Shown here: piece after piece, positions 18,090-27,126 of the stretch
Layout of the letters: each line of letters begins with the position of its first letter
Numbering within the stretch: position 1 is the first letter of the stretch
Source: an uncultured beta proteobacterium
GTDB lineage: Bacteria; Pseudomonadota; Gammaproteobacteria; Burkholderiales; Burkholderiaceae
Direction: 5' to 3'
Assembly (NCBI GenBank): GCA_903826775.1
Contig: CAIKFU010000019.1
Coordinates: 1 to 54,772 of the forward strand
Length of the DNA: 54,772 nt
Made by a program: the position numbers and the translations under genes
Notes under the pieces: model-generated
The model's input: the letters and a program-made list of their open reading frames with translations, nothing else
What the model was told of the DNA's origin: nothing
Database searches by the model: none

Positions 18090-19004
18090 TTAAACTCGAT
18101 CAATATGTTTGTCGCCAAATAAACCTTCTGGCCTGATAAGCAAGAAGAGGAGGGCAAAGATATAAGGAAACCAGCCTTCGATGCCGCCAAAGTTTCCTCC
18201 AAAAGCATCTTGCAAGACTGGGGGGATGTAAATTTCAGCTAATTTTTCGGAGACGCCAATGATGATGCCCCCGACAATTGCTCCTGGAACAGAGGTAAAT
18301 CCACCCAAAATAAGAACCGGCAAGGCTTTTAGTGCTGTTAGTGAGAGGGCATACTGGACTCCGTTGCGTGAACCCCAAAGTAATCCAGCAATCAAGGCGA
18401 CAAACCCAGCTATTCCCCAAACAATCGCCCAAATGTGCTCTAAGGGGATACCTAGAGAGAGCGCTGCTTGATGATCATCGGCTACAGCGCGTAATGCACG
18501 ACCCACCTTGGTGTATTGGAAAAGTAATGCAAGTCCGATCACTAAAAGAACAATGATTCCCGATGAAAAAAGATCTAGTTTCGAGATTCCAATGCCAGTT
18601 AGGTCCATTACAGATTGAATGGGCTCATCCACAATTCCTAAATTAATTGGGCGCACTTCGTTACCAAACAAAATTGGTGAAAGACCATCCAGAAAGAAGC
18701 TTAAACCAATTGTTGCCATAAACAAGGTAATGGGGGGTTGATTCACCAACTTGCCGAGCACAAACTTTTCAGTACAAATGCCAACAATCACCATGAATGC
18801 GAAAGCGGCAATCACCGCCAACCACATAGGTAAACCTTGGTCAATGAAGCTTACTACCGCAAGAGCGGCTGAATATACCATTGCGCCTTGGGCAAAATTC
18901 AGAACACCAGAAGCCTTAAAAATTAGCACAAATCCAAGCGCAACTAATGAATACATTAGCCCAGAAAGGATTCCGCTAATCACGATTTCTAGAAAAAATT
19001 TCAT
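18090..19004 (-). CDS. livH: Branched-chain amino acid-type ABC permease LivH
   Basis: The 304-residue permease starts MKFFLEIVISGILSG and has about eight membrane spans, the LivH consensus ASGVLNFAQGAM near residue 35 and the cytoplasmic coupling helix GRALRAVADDHQAALSLGI. The open frame continues upstream to 19130, but the added 42 residues are basic and unlike LivH. They would run into the livG 3' end, and AAAGGAAAT precedes the ATG at 19004, so I use that start. It forms the channel with LivM. Confidence 0.93.
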   Translation of the reverse strand: MKFFLEIVISGILSGLMYSLVALGFVLIFKASGVLNFAQGAMVYSAALAVVSFIDQGLPMWLAVIAAFAFMVIVGICTEKFVLGKLVNQPPITLFMATIGLSFFLDGLSPILFGNEVRPINLGIVDEPIQSVMDLTGIGISKLDLFSSGIIVLLVIGLALLFQYTKVGRALRAVADDHQAALSLGIPLEHIWAIVWGIAGFVALIAGLLWGSRNGVQYALSLTALKALPVLILGGFTSVPGAIVGGIIIGVSEKLAEIYIPPVLQDAFGGNFGGIEGWFPYIFALLFLLIRPEGLFGDKHIDRV

Positions 19005-19038
19005 CCCTGATTTCCTTTTTTTTCTTTCATCTCTATGC

Positions 19039-19836
19039 TTAGTGGCTCGTACCCAAATAGGCGCTAATAACCTCAGTATTATTTTTAACGTCATCAGGCA
19101 ATCCATCACCAATTTTTTTCCCGTAATCAAGCACTACGACCCGATCGGAGATATCCATGACAACTCCCATGTCATGTTCAATTAAGACAATCGTGACGCC
19201 ATATTGCTGATTGACTTCTAAAATGAAGCGACACATATCCTGTTTTTCTTCTACATTCATTCCAGCCATGGGCTCATCCAATAATAGGAGAGAAGGTTCT
19301 GCAGCTAAAGCCCTAGCCAATTCAACCCGTTTTTGCAGGCCATAAGGCAACTTACCTACAGGAGTCTTGCGGATATGTTGGATCTCTAAAAAATCAATTA
19401 CTTCCTCAACTTTTTTACGGTTTAATTCTTCTTCGTTCCTCGCTTTGCCGACCCACAAAGCATTACTGATAAAGCCGGATTTCATTTGCGTATTTCTACC
19501 CGTCATAATGTTGTCTAATACAGACATTCCTTTGAACAGGGCAATATTTTGGAATGTTCTAGCAATACCTTGGCGAGCAGCTTCAGCGGGATTCATTTTC
19601 TTGCGCACTTCACCGCGGAAATAAATATTTCCCCATTGAGGGTGATATACCCCGTTAATCACATTGAGCATGGAACTTTTGCCAGCCCCATTTGGCCCAA
19701 TAATGGAGCGGATTTCATGTTCACGAACATCAAAAGAAATGTCTGTAAGGGCTCTGACGCCACCAAAGGAGAGGGAAATATTTTCTAAGCGTAATACGGT
19801 TTTTGGGTCCGTAAGCATATTTGCGTTTTCGCTCAT
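19039..19836 (-). CDS. livG: Branched-chain amino acid-type ABC transporter ATPase LivG
   Basis: The 265-residue ATPase has Walker [10 protein letters not shown] near residue 43, a LivG-specific signature [15 protein letters not shown], Walker [14 protein letters not shown] and the switch [11 protein letters not shown]. It overlaps the end of the acyl-CoA ligase gene by four bases (ATGA-type), indicating translational coupling. It partners LivF in the same operon. Confidence 0.94.
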   Translation of the reverse strand: MSENANMLTDPKTVLRLENISLSFGGVRALTDISFDVREHEIRSIIGPNGAGKSSMLNVINGVYHPQWGNIYFRGEVRKKMNPAEAARQGIARTFQNIALFKGMSVLDNIMTGRNTQMKSGFISNALWVGKARNEEELNRKKVEEVIDFLEIQHIRKTPVGKLPYGLQKRVELARALAAEPSLLLLDEPMAGMNVEEKQDMCRFILEVNQQYGVTIVLIEHDMGVVMDISDRVVVLDYGKKIGDGLPDDVKNNTEVISAYLGTSH

Positions 19837-21776
19837 GTGAGCAATTCCTTCACAGTGCTAGCATCTTGAATCTGCACGGTAGCGCTAATATTGCCATCTC
19901 TGCCATCTTCAAATTTCACTTTTGTCTCAATAAATTGCTCATTTTTCCCTGAATAAAGCGCATTCAATAATGGAGCATATTTTTCGGCGATATAACCACG
20001 ACGAACTTTTCGAGTTCTAGTAAGCTCATCATCATCGGGGTCTAGCTCTTTGTGGAGAATCAGGAAGCGGGCAATTTGTGCGTGACTCAGCATTGGGTCA
20101 TCGGCTAAATCAATATTCACTTTATCAATGCATTCGCCGATCATTTTATAAACTTCTGCCTTCGATGCGAGATCAACATAGCCGGCAAAAGCAATATGTC
20201 TACGTTCAGCCCAGTTGGCAATGGCTTCAAAATCAATATTAATAAAAGTCATGATAGAGTCTTTTCCATCTCCAAACACGACTGCCTCTTTAATAAATGG
20301 AAAGAACTTCAATTTATTTTCGATATATTTTGGAGCAAACAATTTTCCGCTAGCCATCTTTCCCACATCTTTGGCGCGATCAATGATACGAAGATGCCCA
20401 TCTTTATCAATGATGCCGGCATCGCCTGTATGGAAATACCCTTCCGAATCAATTGATTCTGCGGTTGCATCTGGTTTCAGGTAGTAGCTATCCATCACGC
20501 TAACACCCTTAACCAGAACTTCACCAGAAGCGGCCAATTTGATTTCTATGCCTGGTGCTGCAATACCAACGGAGTCATATTTCACTTGGCCATCTGGCTG
20601 AAGACATACATAGGCGCAAGTTTCGGTTTGTCCATAAAACTGTTTGAGATTCACCCCGATTGAACGATAAAAACGAAATAGATCCGGACCAATCGCTTCA
20701 CCGGCGGTGTAAGCAACCCGAATTTTGCTCATGCCTAAGGCATTACGAAGTGGAGCATAGATGGTTAAATTAAAAAACCCATAACGTAATCGATCCAGTA
20801 AGCTAGTCGAATGTCCATCCAAGATGTTGCTACCAACCCGTTTCGCAAGCGCCATTGCATGCTCGAAGAGTTTTCGTTTAAATAGGCCTGCATCCTCCAT
20901 ACGGATAGTCACCTGGGTTAATAGACTTTCAAATATCCGAGGTGGTGCAAAGTAATAGCTTGGGCCAATTTCACGCATATCTGCCATAACCGTTTCTTTT
21001 GACTCTGGACAATTGACTGTGAGTCCTGTCACCATGGCTTGAGCGAAGGAAAATAAATGATCACCAACCCACGCCATCGGAAGATACGCCAAAATGTTGT
21101 CCTTATAGCTTAGACGGTCAAATCGAGAGCTGTTTTGCCCGGTACGGATAAAGTTTTGATGAGTGTGGGCAACCCCTTTGGGTTTTCCAGTTGTGCCTGA
21201 GGTGTAAAGAATGACCGACAGATCAGTGCTTTTACCTTGCTCTAACTCGGTTACGAAAAACTCTGGATGTTCTTGAGAGTACACATTGCCGGCAGACTGA
21301 ATCTGCTTGAATGAATGAAGGAAATTTTGAATATAGTCTTTTAAACCCTTGGGATCCTCATAAATAATCATTTTTAGAGTTGGGACCTGATCTTTAATTT
21401 CTAGCAGCTTATCTACTTGTTCTTGATTCTCTACTATGGCAAAAGCGATAGAGGCATCGTTAAGCACGTGAATCATTTCTATAGCTACGGCATCCTGATA
21501 GAGCGGGACAGGTACGCCACCAAGGCATTGGGCTGCAACCATGGCCTGATAAAGTTGTGGACGATTATCGCCAATAATGGCTAAATTCATGCAGCGCTTA
21601 AACCCTGCAGATGCGAGTCCACAAGTAAGTTGCTTGATTTGCTCTAAATTGCTTTCCCAACTCGTTTCTTGCCAAATTCCTAGGTACTTCTCCCTATAAG
21701 CCGGTCGTTTAGGAATGGTCTTAGCATGCTCAAGCAATAGTCTTGGGAATGTAAGATTATTTACTGCGTTAGTCAT
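19833..21776 (-). CDS. AMP-forming long-chain-type acyl-CoA synthetase
   Basis: The 647-residue adenylating enzyme belongs to the FadD/FACL group. It has the P-loop [18 protein letters not shown] near residue 190, [12 protein letters not shown] for adenine binding, [25 protein letters not shown] as the hinge motif, and a C-terminal [11 protein letters not shown] with the likely catalytic lysine. It is the first gene of the transporter operon and is four-base coupled to livG, so it should activate the incoming carboxylic acid as it enters (vectorial acylation). There is no membrane anchor. The chain length or aromatic character of the substrate cannot be read. Confidence 0.9.
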   Translation of the reverse strand: MTNAVNNLTFPRLLLEHAKTIPKRPAYREKYLGIWQETSWESNLEQIKQLTCGLASAGFKRCMNLAIIGDNRPQLYQAMVAAQCLGGVPVPLYQDAVAIEMIHVLNDASIAFAIVENQEQVDKLLEIKDQVPTLKMIIYEDPKGLKDYIQNFLHSFKQIQSAGNVYSQEHPEFFVTELEQGKSTDLSVILYTSGTTGKPKGVAHTHQNFIRTGQNSSRFDRLSYKDNILAYLPMAWVGDHLFSFAQAMVTGLTVNCPESKETVMADMREIGPSYYFAPPRIFESLLTQVTIRMEDAGLFKRKLFEHAMALAKRVGSNILDGHSTSLLDRLRYGFFNLTIYAPLRNALGMSKIRVAYTAGEAIGPDLFRFYRSIGVNLKQFYGQTETCAYVCLQPDGQVKYDSVGIAAPGIEIKLAASGEVLVKGVSVMDSYYLKPDATAESIDSEGYFHTGDAGIIDKDGHLRIIDRAKDVGKMASGKLFAPKYIENKLKFFPFIKEAVVFGDGKDSIMTFINIDFEAIANWAERRHIAFAGYVDLASKAEVYKMIGECIDKVNIDLADDPMLSHAQIARFLILHKELDPDDDELTRTRKVRRGYIAEKYAPLLNALYSGKNEQFIETKVKFEDGRDGNISATVQIQDASTVKELLT

Positions 21777-21839
21777 AGTTTGATTAATGATGTGTTTTTA
21801 GTAACATTTTTGAATTGAATAAAGCATAATCCTCTGGAA

Positions 21840-21867
21840 ATTAAAATGGTTGTCATTCAACCGACAA
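21840..21867 (-). promoter_or_regulatory. Candidate promoter of the acid-uptake operon with internal palindrome
   Basis: On the minus strand a -35-like TTGTCG (complement of 21862-21867) and a -10-like TTTAAT (complement of 21840-21845) are 16 bases apart. The palindrome GGTTGTCATTCAACC (21848-21862) fills the spacer, so a bound protein would compete with RNA polymerase. The same palindrome lies 22 bases before the divergent Crp/Fnr-type gene, whose product is the natural candidate ligand. Confidence 0.5.
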
Positions 21868-21883
21868 ACTAGGGGAAGTCCTC

Positions 21884-22561
21884 ATGCCGCTCGAAGTTTT
21901 ATTGCAAAATAGTCCCTGGATGAAAGGCTTAAATGCTGCAGAGCAAAATAAAGTGCGGAATGACATTCAAACCAAAACCATCGCTACTGACGAGTTTGTT
22001 TGCCGTCGCGGTGAAGTTGCTGATTATTGGTTTGGAGTGATTGCTGGTGTAGTAAAGATCAATAACGTTGCTGCAAATGGCAAGTCAACTACCTTGCTTG
22101 GTTTGGCTCCGGGGTCTTGGTTTGGCGAGGGCTCCTTGCTTAAAGAGGAGTCTAGACGATATGACGTCGTTACATTGCGTGACTCGCAATTGGCTTTAAT
22201 GCCGAAGTCCACTTTTTTATGGTTGTTGGACAGCAGTATTTTCTTTAATCGATTTTTAATTTCCCAGTTAAATAATAGGTTGGGTCAATTTATCGGGGCT
22301 ATGGAAAATGAACGATTGCTTGATGTGGATGCTCGGGTAGCTAGATCATTGGCGGTCATGTTTAGTGGTTGGTATCCTCAGCAAGCACTGATGTTAAAGA
22401 TTTCTCAAGAAGAGGTCGCGCAGTTAGCAGGTCTCTCTAGGCAGAGGGTTAATAGCGCTCTTAAAGTTTTAGAGGAACAGGGGTTGATACGAGTGAACTA
22501 TGGAGAAATTCACATTTTGAATTTGGAAAAATTGAGCATTTTTACCTCCCCAGAACAATAA
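21884..22561 (+). CDS. Crp/Fnr-family transcriptional regulator
   Basis: The 225-residue protein has an N-terminal cyclic-nucleotide-like beta barrel (about residues 20-120, with GSWFGEGSLLKEESRRYDV) and a dimer helix. A C-terminal winged helix-turn-helix (EEVAQLAGLSRQRVNSALKVLEEQGLI) spans about residues 170-200. It lacks the N-terminal cysteine cluster of oxygen-sensing Fnr. The barrel does not show a full cAMP-contact motif that I can confirm, so the ligand is open. It is divergent from the ligase-transporter operon, with a palindrome between them, and 11 bases before the racemase-like gene. AGGGGAAG precedes its start. Confidence 0.9.
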   Translation: MPLEVLLQNSPWMKGLNAAEQNKVRNDIQTKTIATDEFVCRRGEVADYWFGVIAGVVKINNVAANGKSTTLLGLAPGSWFGEGSLLKEESRRYDVVTLRDSQLALMPKSTFLWLLDSSIFFNRFLISQLNNRLGQFIGAMENERLLDVDARVARSLAVMFSGWYPQQALMLKISQEEVAQLAGLSRQRVNSALKVLEEQGLIRVNYGEIHILNLEKLSIFTSPEQ

Positions 22562-22572
22562 ATGGGTAAACA

Positions 22573-23649
22573 ATGAAAAATCCTTTAGCAGGGCTTAAGG
22601 TAATTGACTTAACCCGCTTGTTGCCTGGGCCTGTGTGTACCTGGCATTTAGCCAGTATGGGCGCAGAAGTATTCAAGGTTGAAGATAAAGGCGTTGGAGA
22701 CTATGCCCGTAGTTTTTTCCAAACACCAGAAGAACGGGGTAGCAATACCCCAAGCGTTTTTTATAGGGCTATTAATAGCAACAAACAAGTAATTTATTTG
22801 GATTTGAAAGATCCGCAGGATAAACATTCCTTTTTGGATCTTATTGCAACAGCAGATTTAGTAATTGAAAGCTTTCGTCCAGGAGTTATGAAAAGATTGG
22901 GTCTGGAGCCGGCGACCCTAATGAAAATTAAACCCTCATTGGTTTACTGCGCAATTACAGGTTACGGCATGAGTGGGAAATGGAAGGATTTAGCTTGTCA
23001 TGACATCAATTCCCTTGCATTAACAGGAGTGTTGGATCAATTGAAAGATCGAGATGGTCGACCCATAATGCCCAACATACAGATAGCCGATGTTCTTGGT
23101 GGTGCTGTTTCTGCCGCTATGGGCTGTTTAGCGGCTCTATGGCAAACACAAAGAAGTGGACAAGGATCGGTCGTTGATGTTTCGATGACCGATGGTATAT
23201 TGGCTCACAATATTACGGCTCAAGTAGCGGTCCAAAATTTGGGTCATTCATTGGGTCCTGCTGAAGATTTGTTGAATGGTGGGGTGCCTTGTTATAACTT
23301 ATACCAAACTCAAGATAGAGCATGGTTTGCATTAGGCTCTTTGGAGATTAAGTTTTGGGAAATTTTTTGCGAGGTTGTTAAAAGACCTGAATGGTCAACT
23401 CAACATTGGTCGCTCGGTCAAGTTATTGGAGGCAATGCTGCCCTTGCCCTGCGAGATGAAGTTCAGGTCTTGATTGGTTCTCATTCACGTGATTATTGGA
23501 ATAAAAAATTTACTGGAGTTGATTGCTGCTTCACTCCTGTTTTATCGCTTGCAGAAACGATGAAGCTTCCTATGTTTATCGAAAGAGGAATGGTCAAAAA
23601 AGACGCCGCTGGACATTCTTGGATTCAAAGTCCCATTCGGTTTAGTTAG
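22573..23649 (+). CDS. CaiB/BaiF-family protein, probable alpha-methylacyl-CoA racemase
   Basis: The 358-residue protein has the family N-terminus LAGLKVIDLTRLLPGPVCTWHLASMGAEV. The length and the motif ACHDINSLALTGVL, followed by NIQIADVLGGA, fit alpha-methylacyl-CoA racemase: histidine in HDIN and aspartate in IAD occupy the acid/base positions of that enzyme. It would interconvert R and S 2-methylacyl-CoA esters. This fits the surrounding branched-chain acyl-CoA pathways, where dehydrogenases accept one enantiomer. A CoA-transferase role cannot be excluded. It follows the Crp/Fnr gene by 11 bases with only a weak ribosome site. Confidence 0.78.
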   Translation: MKNPLAGLKVIDLTRLLPGPVCTWHLASMGAEVFKVEDKGVGDYARSFFQTPEERGSNTPSVFYRAINSNKQVIYLDLKDPQDKHSFLDLIATADLVIESFRPGVMKRLGLEPATLMKIKPSLVYCAITGYGMSGKWKDLACHDINSLALTGVLDQLKDRDGRPIMPNIQIADVLGGAVSAAMGCLAALWQTQRSGQGSVVDVSMTDGILAHNITAQVAVQNLGHSLGPAEDLLNGGVPCYNLYQTQDRAWFALGSLEIKFWEIFCEVVKRPEWSTQHWSLGQVIGGNAALALRDEVQVLIGSHSRDYWNKKFTGVDCCFTPVLSLAETMKLPMFIERGMVKKDAAGHSWIQSPIRFS

Positions 23650-23655
23650 TAAATC

Positions 23656-24525
23656 TTAAGTCGATCCACCATATTTTTTGATATGGTCCCACACCAAATT
23701 CATACGATCTATTTTCTTGTACTCATTGGGCATGATCATCCAAAAACTGCGGATGATTTCAATCTCTTCTGGCATTACAGGTATTAGTCCTTTGACATGA
23801 TCTGCCATAAAATCAGGAAGAATGGCCATACCAAGCCCTGAAAGTGTTGCTTGGAGTTGGGCTTGAATGCTTGTGCTGCGAAATGCTATACGCTGAGGAT
23901 GGCAAATGTCATCTAAATAATTCAGTTCTTTGCTAAATATCAAATCATCTATATAGCTAATAAATGTTTGCTTATCCAAATCTGCTTTATTTGTAATTTT
24001 TGGGTTTTTGCTCAAATAGTCCTCTGATGCATATAGGCGCAATGTGTAATCTTGTAGTTTGGTGACTATGTATGGCCCGCGTGTAGGACGTTGTAAAGTG
24101 ATCGCGATATCCGCCTCTCTCCTAGATAAGTTGACCATGCGAGGTAGGGCTAAAAGATCAATTACCAGATTGGGATGAATTTTTCCAAGATCATTGAGGA
24201 TGGGTGCTATCACCACAGTGCCAAAACCTTCGGTCGTTCCAATTCGAACCAATCCAGCGATTTCCTGATCACCTTGTTTCACCTCATTTTTTATATTGCC
24301 AATTTGCTTTTCAACTTGCCTAGCAATATCTTTTAATTGCAATCCTGCTTGAGTGAGCTCGTACCCCGAATTGCTTCTGGTGAAGAGTTGGACACCCATC
24401 TCTTGTTCTAACGCTTGAACTCTTCTGGCAATGGTGGTGTGATTCACATTTAATGACCGAGCTGCCACAACCAATCTATTGTCTTTGGCTAGCGCTAAAA
24501 AAAAGCGCAAATGATCCCAGTCCAT
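23656..24525 (-). CDS. LysR-family transcriptional regulator
   Basis: The 289-residue protein begins MDWDHLRFFLALAKDNRL with a LysR winged helix-turn-helix (residues about 1-60, including VNHTTIARRVQALEQEMG). A type 2 periplasmic-like effector domain follows, from about 90 on. The frame opens at 24570, but AAGGAAGAG precedes the ATG at 24525, which also gives the usual LysR length. It is divergent from mmsA and probably controls the valine/isoleucine operon. The inducer is not deducible. Confidence 0.9.
   Translation of the reverse strand: MDWDHLRFFLALAKDNRLVVAARSLNVNHTTIARRVQALEQEMGVQLFTRSNSGYELTQAGLQLKDIARQVEKQIGNIKNEVKQGDQEIAGLVRIGTTEGFGTVVIAPILNDLGKIHPNLVIDLLALPRMVNLSRREADIAITLQRPTRGPYIVTKLQDYTLRLYASEDYLSKNPKITNKADLDKQTFISYIDDLIFSKELNYLDDICHPQRIAFRSTSIQAQLQATLSGLGMAILPDFMADHVKGLIPVMPEEIEIIRSFWMIMPNEYKKIDRMNLVWDHIKKYGGST
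23668..23687. terminator. Hairpin at the 3' junction of convergent genes
   Basis: ACCATAT (23668-23674) and ATATGGT (23681-23687) form a 7-bp perfect stem with loop TTTTTG. It lies within the last codons of the LysR gene and just past the racemase-like gene. There is no T-run after the stem on either strand, so terminator function is uncertain. Confidence 0.35.
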
Positions 24526-24557
24526 ATCTCTTCCTTTATAAAGTAAACCCTTATATC

Positions 24558-24582
24558 TGCATATTTGCACATTAAGTATGCA
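24558..24582. promoter_or_regulatory. Candidate LysR-type operator between lysR and mmsA
   Basis: TGCATA (24558-24563) and TATGCA (24577-24582) form an inverted repeat with a 13-base spacer, located 33-57 bases before the LysR start and about 94 bases before mmsA. Spaced dyads of this kind in the shared promoter are the usual LysR binding pattern. Confidence 0.45.
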
Positions 24583-24675
24583 TTAAATTGTATTGATTAC
24601 ACATTTTTATGCTGATAACCTCTACGGATAATTTTAGTAATCTAATTAGTTAACCCAGTCAATAAGGAAAGCTCA

Positions 24676-26190
24676 ATGTCATCTTCCAGTAAACATCCTC
24701 CACAAGTAGCCTTATTTATTAATGGCGAAAAAGTCTTTTCAAAGAGTGCTAATTTTCGAAATATCACTAATCCTGCCACTCAAGAAGTGATTGCGGTTGT
24801 TCCTTTTGCCACGGTTGATGAAGTAAATGCTGCTGTAGCGAGCGCGGCAGAGGCATTTAAGACTTGGAAAAAAACCCCGGTTGGTGCTCGCTCCCGAATC
24901 TTTTTAAAGTATCAGCAATTAATTCGCGAGAATATGAAAGAGCTCGCAGCAATCTTGACGGCAGAACAAGGCAAAACATTGGCGGATGCGGAGGGTGATG
25001 TTTTCCGCGGCCTTGAAGTGGTTGAACATGCTGCTGGAATTGGTAATTTGCAATTAGGAGATTTTGCAAACAATGTAGCAAACGGTGTTGATACGTATAG
25101 TATTTTACAACCTTTAGGCGTATGTGCAGGCATCACCCCATTTAATTTCCCAGCAATGATTCCGCTTTGGATGTTTCCGATGGCAATTGCAACTGGAAAT
25201 ACGTTTGTATTAAAGCCGTCTGAACAAGATCCGATGGTTACCATGCGTTTAGTAGAACTTGCAGCCGAAGCGGGGATACCTCCAGGCGTGCTAAACGTGG
25301 TACATGGAGGAGAAGAAGTAGTTAATGCGATCTGCGATCATTCTGCAATTAAAGCCATTTCCTTTGTAGGCTCTACAAAGGTTGGTACTCATGTCTATAA
25401 CCGCGCGTCTTTGAATGGAAAGCGCGTTCAATGCATGATGGGCGCCAAAAACCATGCGGTGATTCTTCCTGATGCCAATAAAGAACAGGCTTTGAATAAT
25501 TTAGCTGGAGCGGCTTTTGGGGCGGCAGGCCAGCGTTGTATGGCGATTTCAGTAGCAATTTTAGTTGGTGAAGCCAAAGATTGGATTGCAGATTTGGCAA
25601 CAAAAGCGCTGACTTTAAAGGTAAATGCGGGTGTTGAGCCGGGAACCGATATTGGCCCGTTGGTTTCTAAAGAAGCATTCAAACGGGTTATCGGCTTTAT
25701 TGAGCGTGGCGTGGCAGAAGGGGCAACTTTGGATTTGGATGGTCGTGAACAACAGGTTCCAGGTTATGAGAGTGGTAATTTTATAGGTCCAACCATTTTT
25801 TCAGGTGTTAAGCCCGGAATGTCTATCTATGACAAAGAAATATTTGGGCCGGTATTGTGTGTGAGTTTTGCCAAGAACCTAGATGATGCAATTGAGATGA
25901 TCAATGCTAATCCCAATGGGAATGGCACATCCATATTCACCCAGTCCGGTGCCGCCGCTAGGAAGTTTCAAGAAGAGATTGATGTTGGTCAAGTTGGTAT
26001 TAATGTGCCTATTCCGGTTCCTGTCCCAATGTTTTCATTTACAGGTTCACGCGCCTCTAAATTGGGTGATCTTGGCCCATATGGCAAACAGGTCATTGCC
26101 TTTTATACTCAAACAAAGACAATTACTGCTCGTTGGTTTGACGATAACACTATTGCCGCTGGAGTCAATACGACTATCAGTTTGAAATAA
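24676..26190 (+). CDS. mmsA: CoA-acylating methylmalonate-semialdehyde dehydrogenase
   Basis: The 504-residue aldehyde dehydrogenase-fold enzyme has catalytic cysteine about 288 in [12 protein letters not shown]. Like known MMSDHs it has GAKNH where most aldehyde dehydrogenases carry the general-base glutamate, which explains use of CoA instead of water. It oxidises methylmalonate semialdehyde to propionyl-CoA (and malonate semialdehyde to acetyl-CoA) with NAD. AAGGAAAG precedes the ATG. It is the first gene of the valine operon, divergent from the LysR regulator. Confidence 0.95.
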   Translation: MSSSSKHPPQVALFINGEKVFSKSANFRNITNPATQEVIAVVPFATVDEVNAAVASAAEAFKTWKKTPVGARSRIFLKYQQLIRENMKELAAILTAEQGKTLADAEGDVFRGLEVVEHAAGIGNLQLGDFANNVANGVDTYSILQPLGVCAGITPFNFPAMIPLWMFPMAIATGNTFVLKPSEQDPMVTMRLVELAAEAGIPPGVLNVVHGGEEVVNAICDHSAIKAISFVGSTKVGTHVYNRASLNGKRVQCMMGAKNHAVILPDANKEQALNNLAGAAFGAAGQRCMAISVAILVGEAKDWIADLATKALTLKVNAGVEPGTDIGPLVSKEAFKRVIGFIERGVAEGATLDLDGREQQVPGYESGNFIGPTIFSGVKPGMSIYDKEIFGPVLCVSFAKNLDDAIEMINANPNGNGTSIFTQSGAAARKFQEEIDVGQVGINVPIPVPVPMFSFTGSRASKLGDLGPYGKQVIAFYTQTKTITARWFDDNTIAAGVNTTISLK

Positions 26191-26207
26191 TTACGAAAGG
26201 AATTCAC

Positions 26208-26984
26208 ATGGTCTATGAAAATATTTTGCTTGAATCGTATGGCAAAGTAACCCTAATTACTCTAAATCGCCCAAAAGCGCTCAATGCACTTAGCCCGGAT
26301 TTAACACGCGAATTAGCTGAGGCACTCGACGATCTTGAAGCTGACGAGAATGTTGCAGTGGTGGTAATTACGGGTAGTGATAAGGCATTTGCAGCTGGCG
26401 CTGATATTAAGGTAATGAAAGATTGGTCTTATATGGATGTCTATAAGTCGGACTTTATTACCGTTTCGTGGGAACGGATTGCAAAATTTAGAAAACCGAC
26501 TATTGCTGCTGTAGCTGGCTATGCATTGGGCGGGGGTTGTGAATTAGCCATGATGTGTGACTTTATTATTGCAGCTGATACCGCCAAATTTGGACAACCT
26601 GAAATCACTATTGGCACAATTCCAGGTGCAGGCGGAACCCAACGCTTAACTCGTTTTGTGGGTAAATCAAAAGCGATGGATATGGTACTTACTGGACGGA
26701 TGATGGATGCTGAAGAAGCAGAACGCAGTGGCTTAGTGAGTCGTGTTGTTCCTGCTGAAAAATTGATTCAGAATGCTTTGGCTACCGCTCAAATAATTGC
26801 TTCTATGTCTTTACCGATTGTAATGATGGCTAAAGATTCAGTTAATAGGGCTTATGAAGTGACCTTAAATGAAGGCATTCATTTTGAACGGCGATTATTT
26901 CATTCCACCTTTGCAACTGAGGATCAAAAGGAAGGTATGAATGCCTTTGCTGAAAAGCGCAAACCTGCTTTTATTAATAAATAG
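26208..26984 (+). CDS. Enoyl-CoA hydratase
   Basis: The 258-residue crotonase-family protein has both catalytic glutamates: [11 protein letters not shown] (E about 112) and [20 protein letters not shown] (E about 132), matching rat mitochondrial crotonase. It should hydrate methacrylyl-CoA (valine) and tiglyl-CoA (isoleucine). It follows mmsA by 17 bases with an AAAGG ribosome site. A 142-base gap precedes mmsB, so a second promoter there is possible. Confidence 0.92.
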   Translation: MVYENILLESYGKVTLITLNRPKALNALSPDLTRELAEALDDLEADENVAVVVITGSDKAFAAGADIKVMKDWSYMDVYKSDFITVSWERIAKFRKPTIAAVAGYALGGGCELAMMCDFIIAADTAKFGQPEITIGTIPGAGGTQRLTRFVGKSKAMDMVLTGRMMDAEEAERSGLVSRVVPAEKLIQNALATAQIIASMSLPIVMMAKDSVNRAYEVTLNEGIHFERRLFHSTFATEDQKEGMNAFAEKRKPAFINK

Positions 26985-27048
26985 GAGTAGGTTTATTTAT
27001 AAAAAGCTCTCAAATAATAGGGCTTCCCCTACATTGTCTATTAGACGA

Positions 27049-27083
27049 CAGCTATTTGCTTTTTAGAAGCATAAGCTAAGCTG
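27049..27083. repeat. Nested hairpin in the gap before mmsB
   Basis: An inner stem TGCTT/AAGCA (27057-27061 with 27067-27071, loop TTTAG) is flanked by an outer CAGCT/AGCTG pair (27049-27053 with 27079-27083). It sits in the 142-base gap between the enoyl-CoA hydratase and mmsB and could be an RNA processing or attenuation element. The stems are short. Confidence 0.3.
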
Positions 27084-27126
27084 GCAAGTATAGGCGCTAA
27101 GGATAAGCAATCCCTCAGGAGATGAT

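Noticed and set aside
19004..19130. N-terminal extension of LivH to an earlier start
   Set aside because: The added residues are basic and not LivH-like, they overlap the livG 3' end, and a good ribosome site precedes the ATG at 19004.
18751..19185. 144-residue open frame on the plus strand across livH and livG
   Set aside because: It is antisense to two conserved transporter genes and shows no protein-family pattern.
21781..21797. FNR-type box TTGAT-N4 in front of the acyl-CoA ligase
   Set aside because: The first half TTGAT exists, but the second half reads GATGT and does not match ATCAA.
24912..25244. 110-residue minus-strand frame inside mmsA
   Set aside because: It is a shadow of the mmsA reading frame with no supporting start site or motifs.
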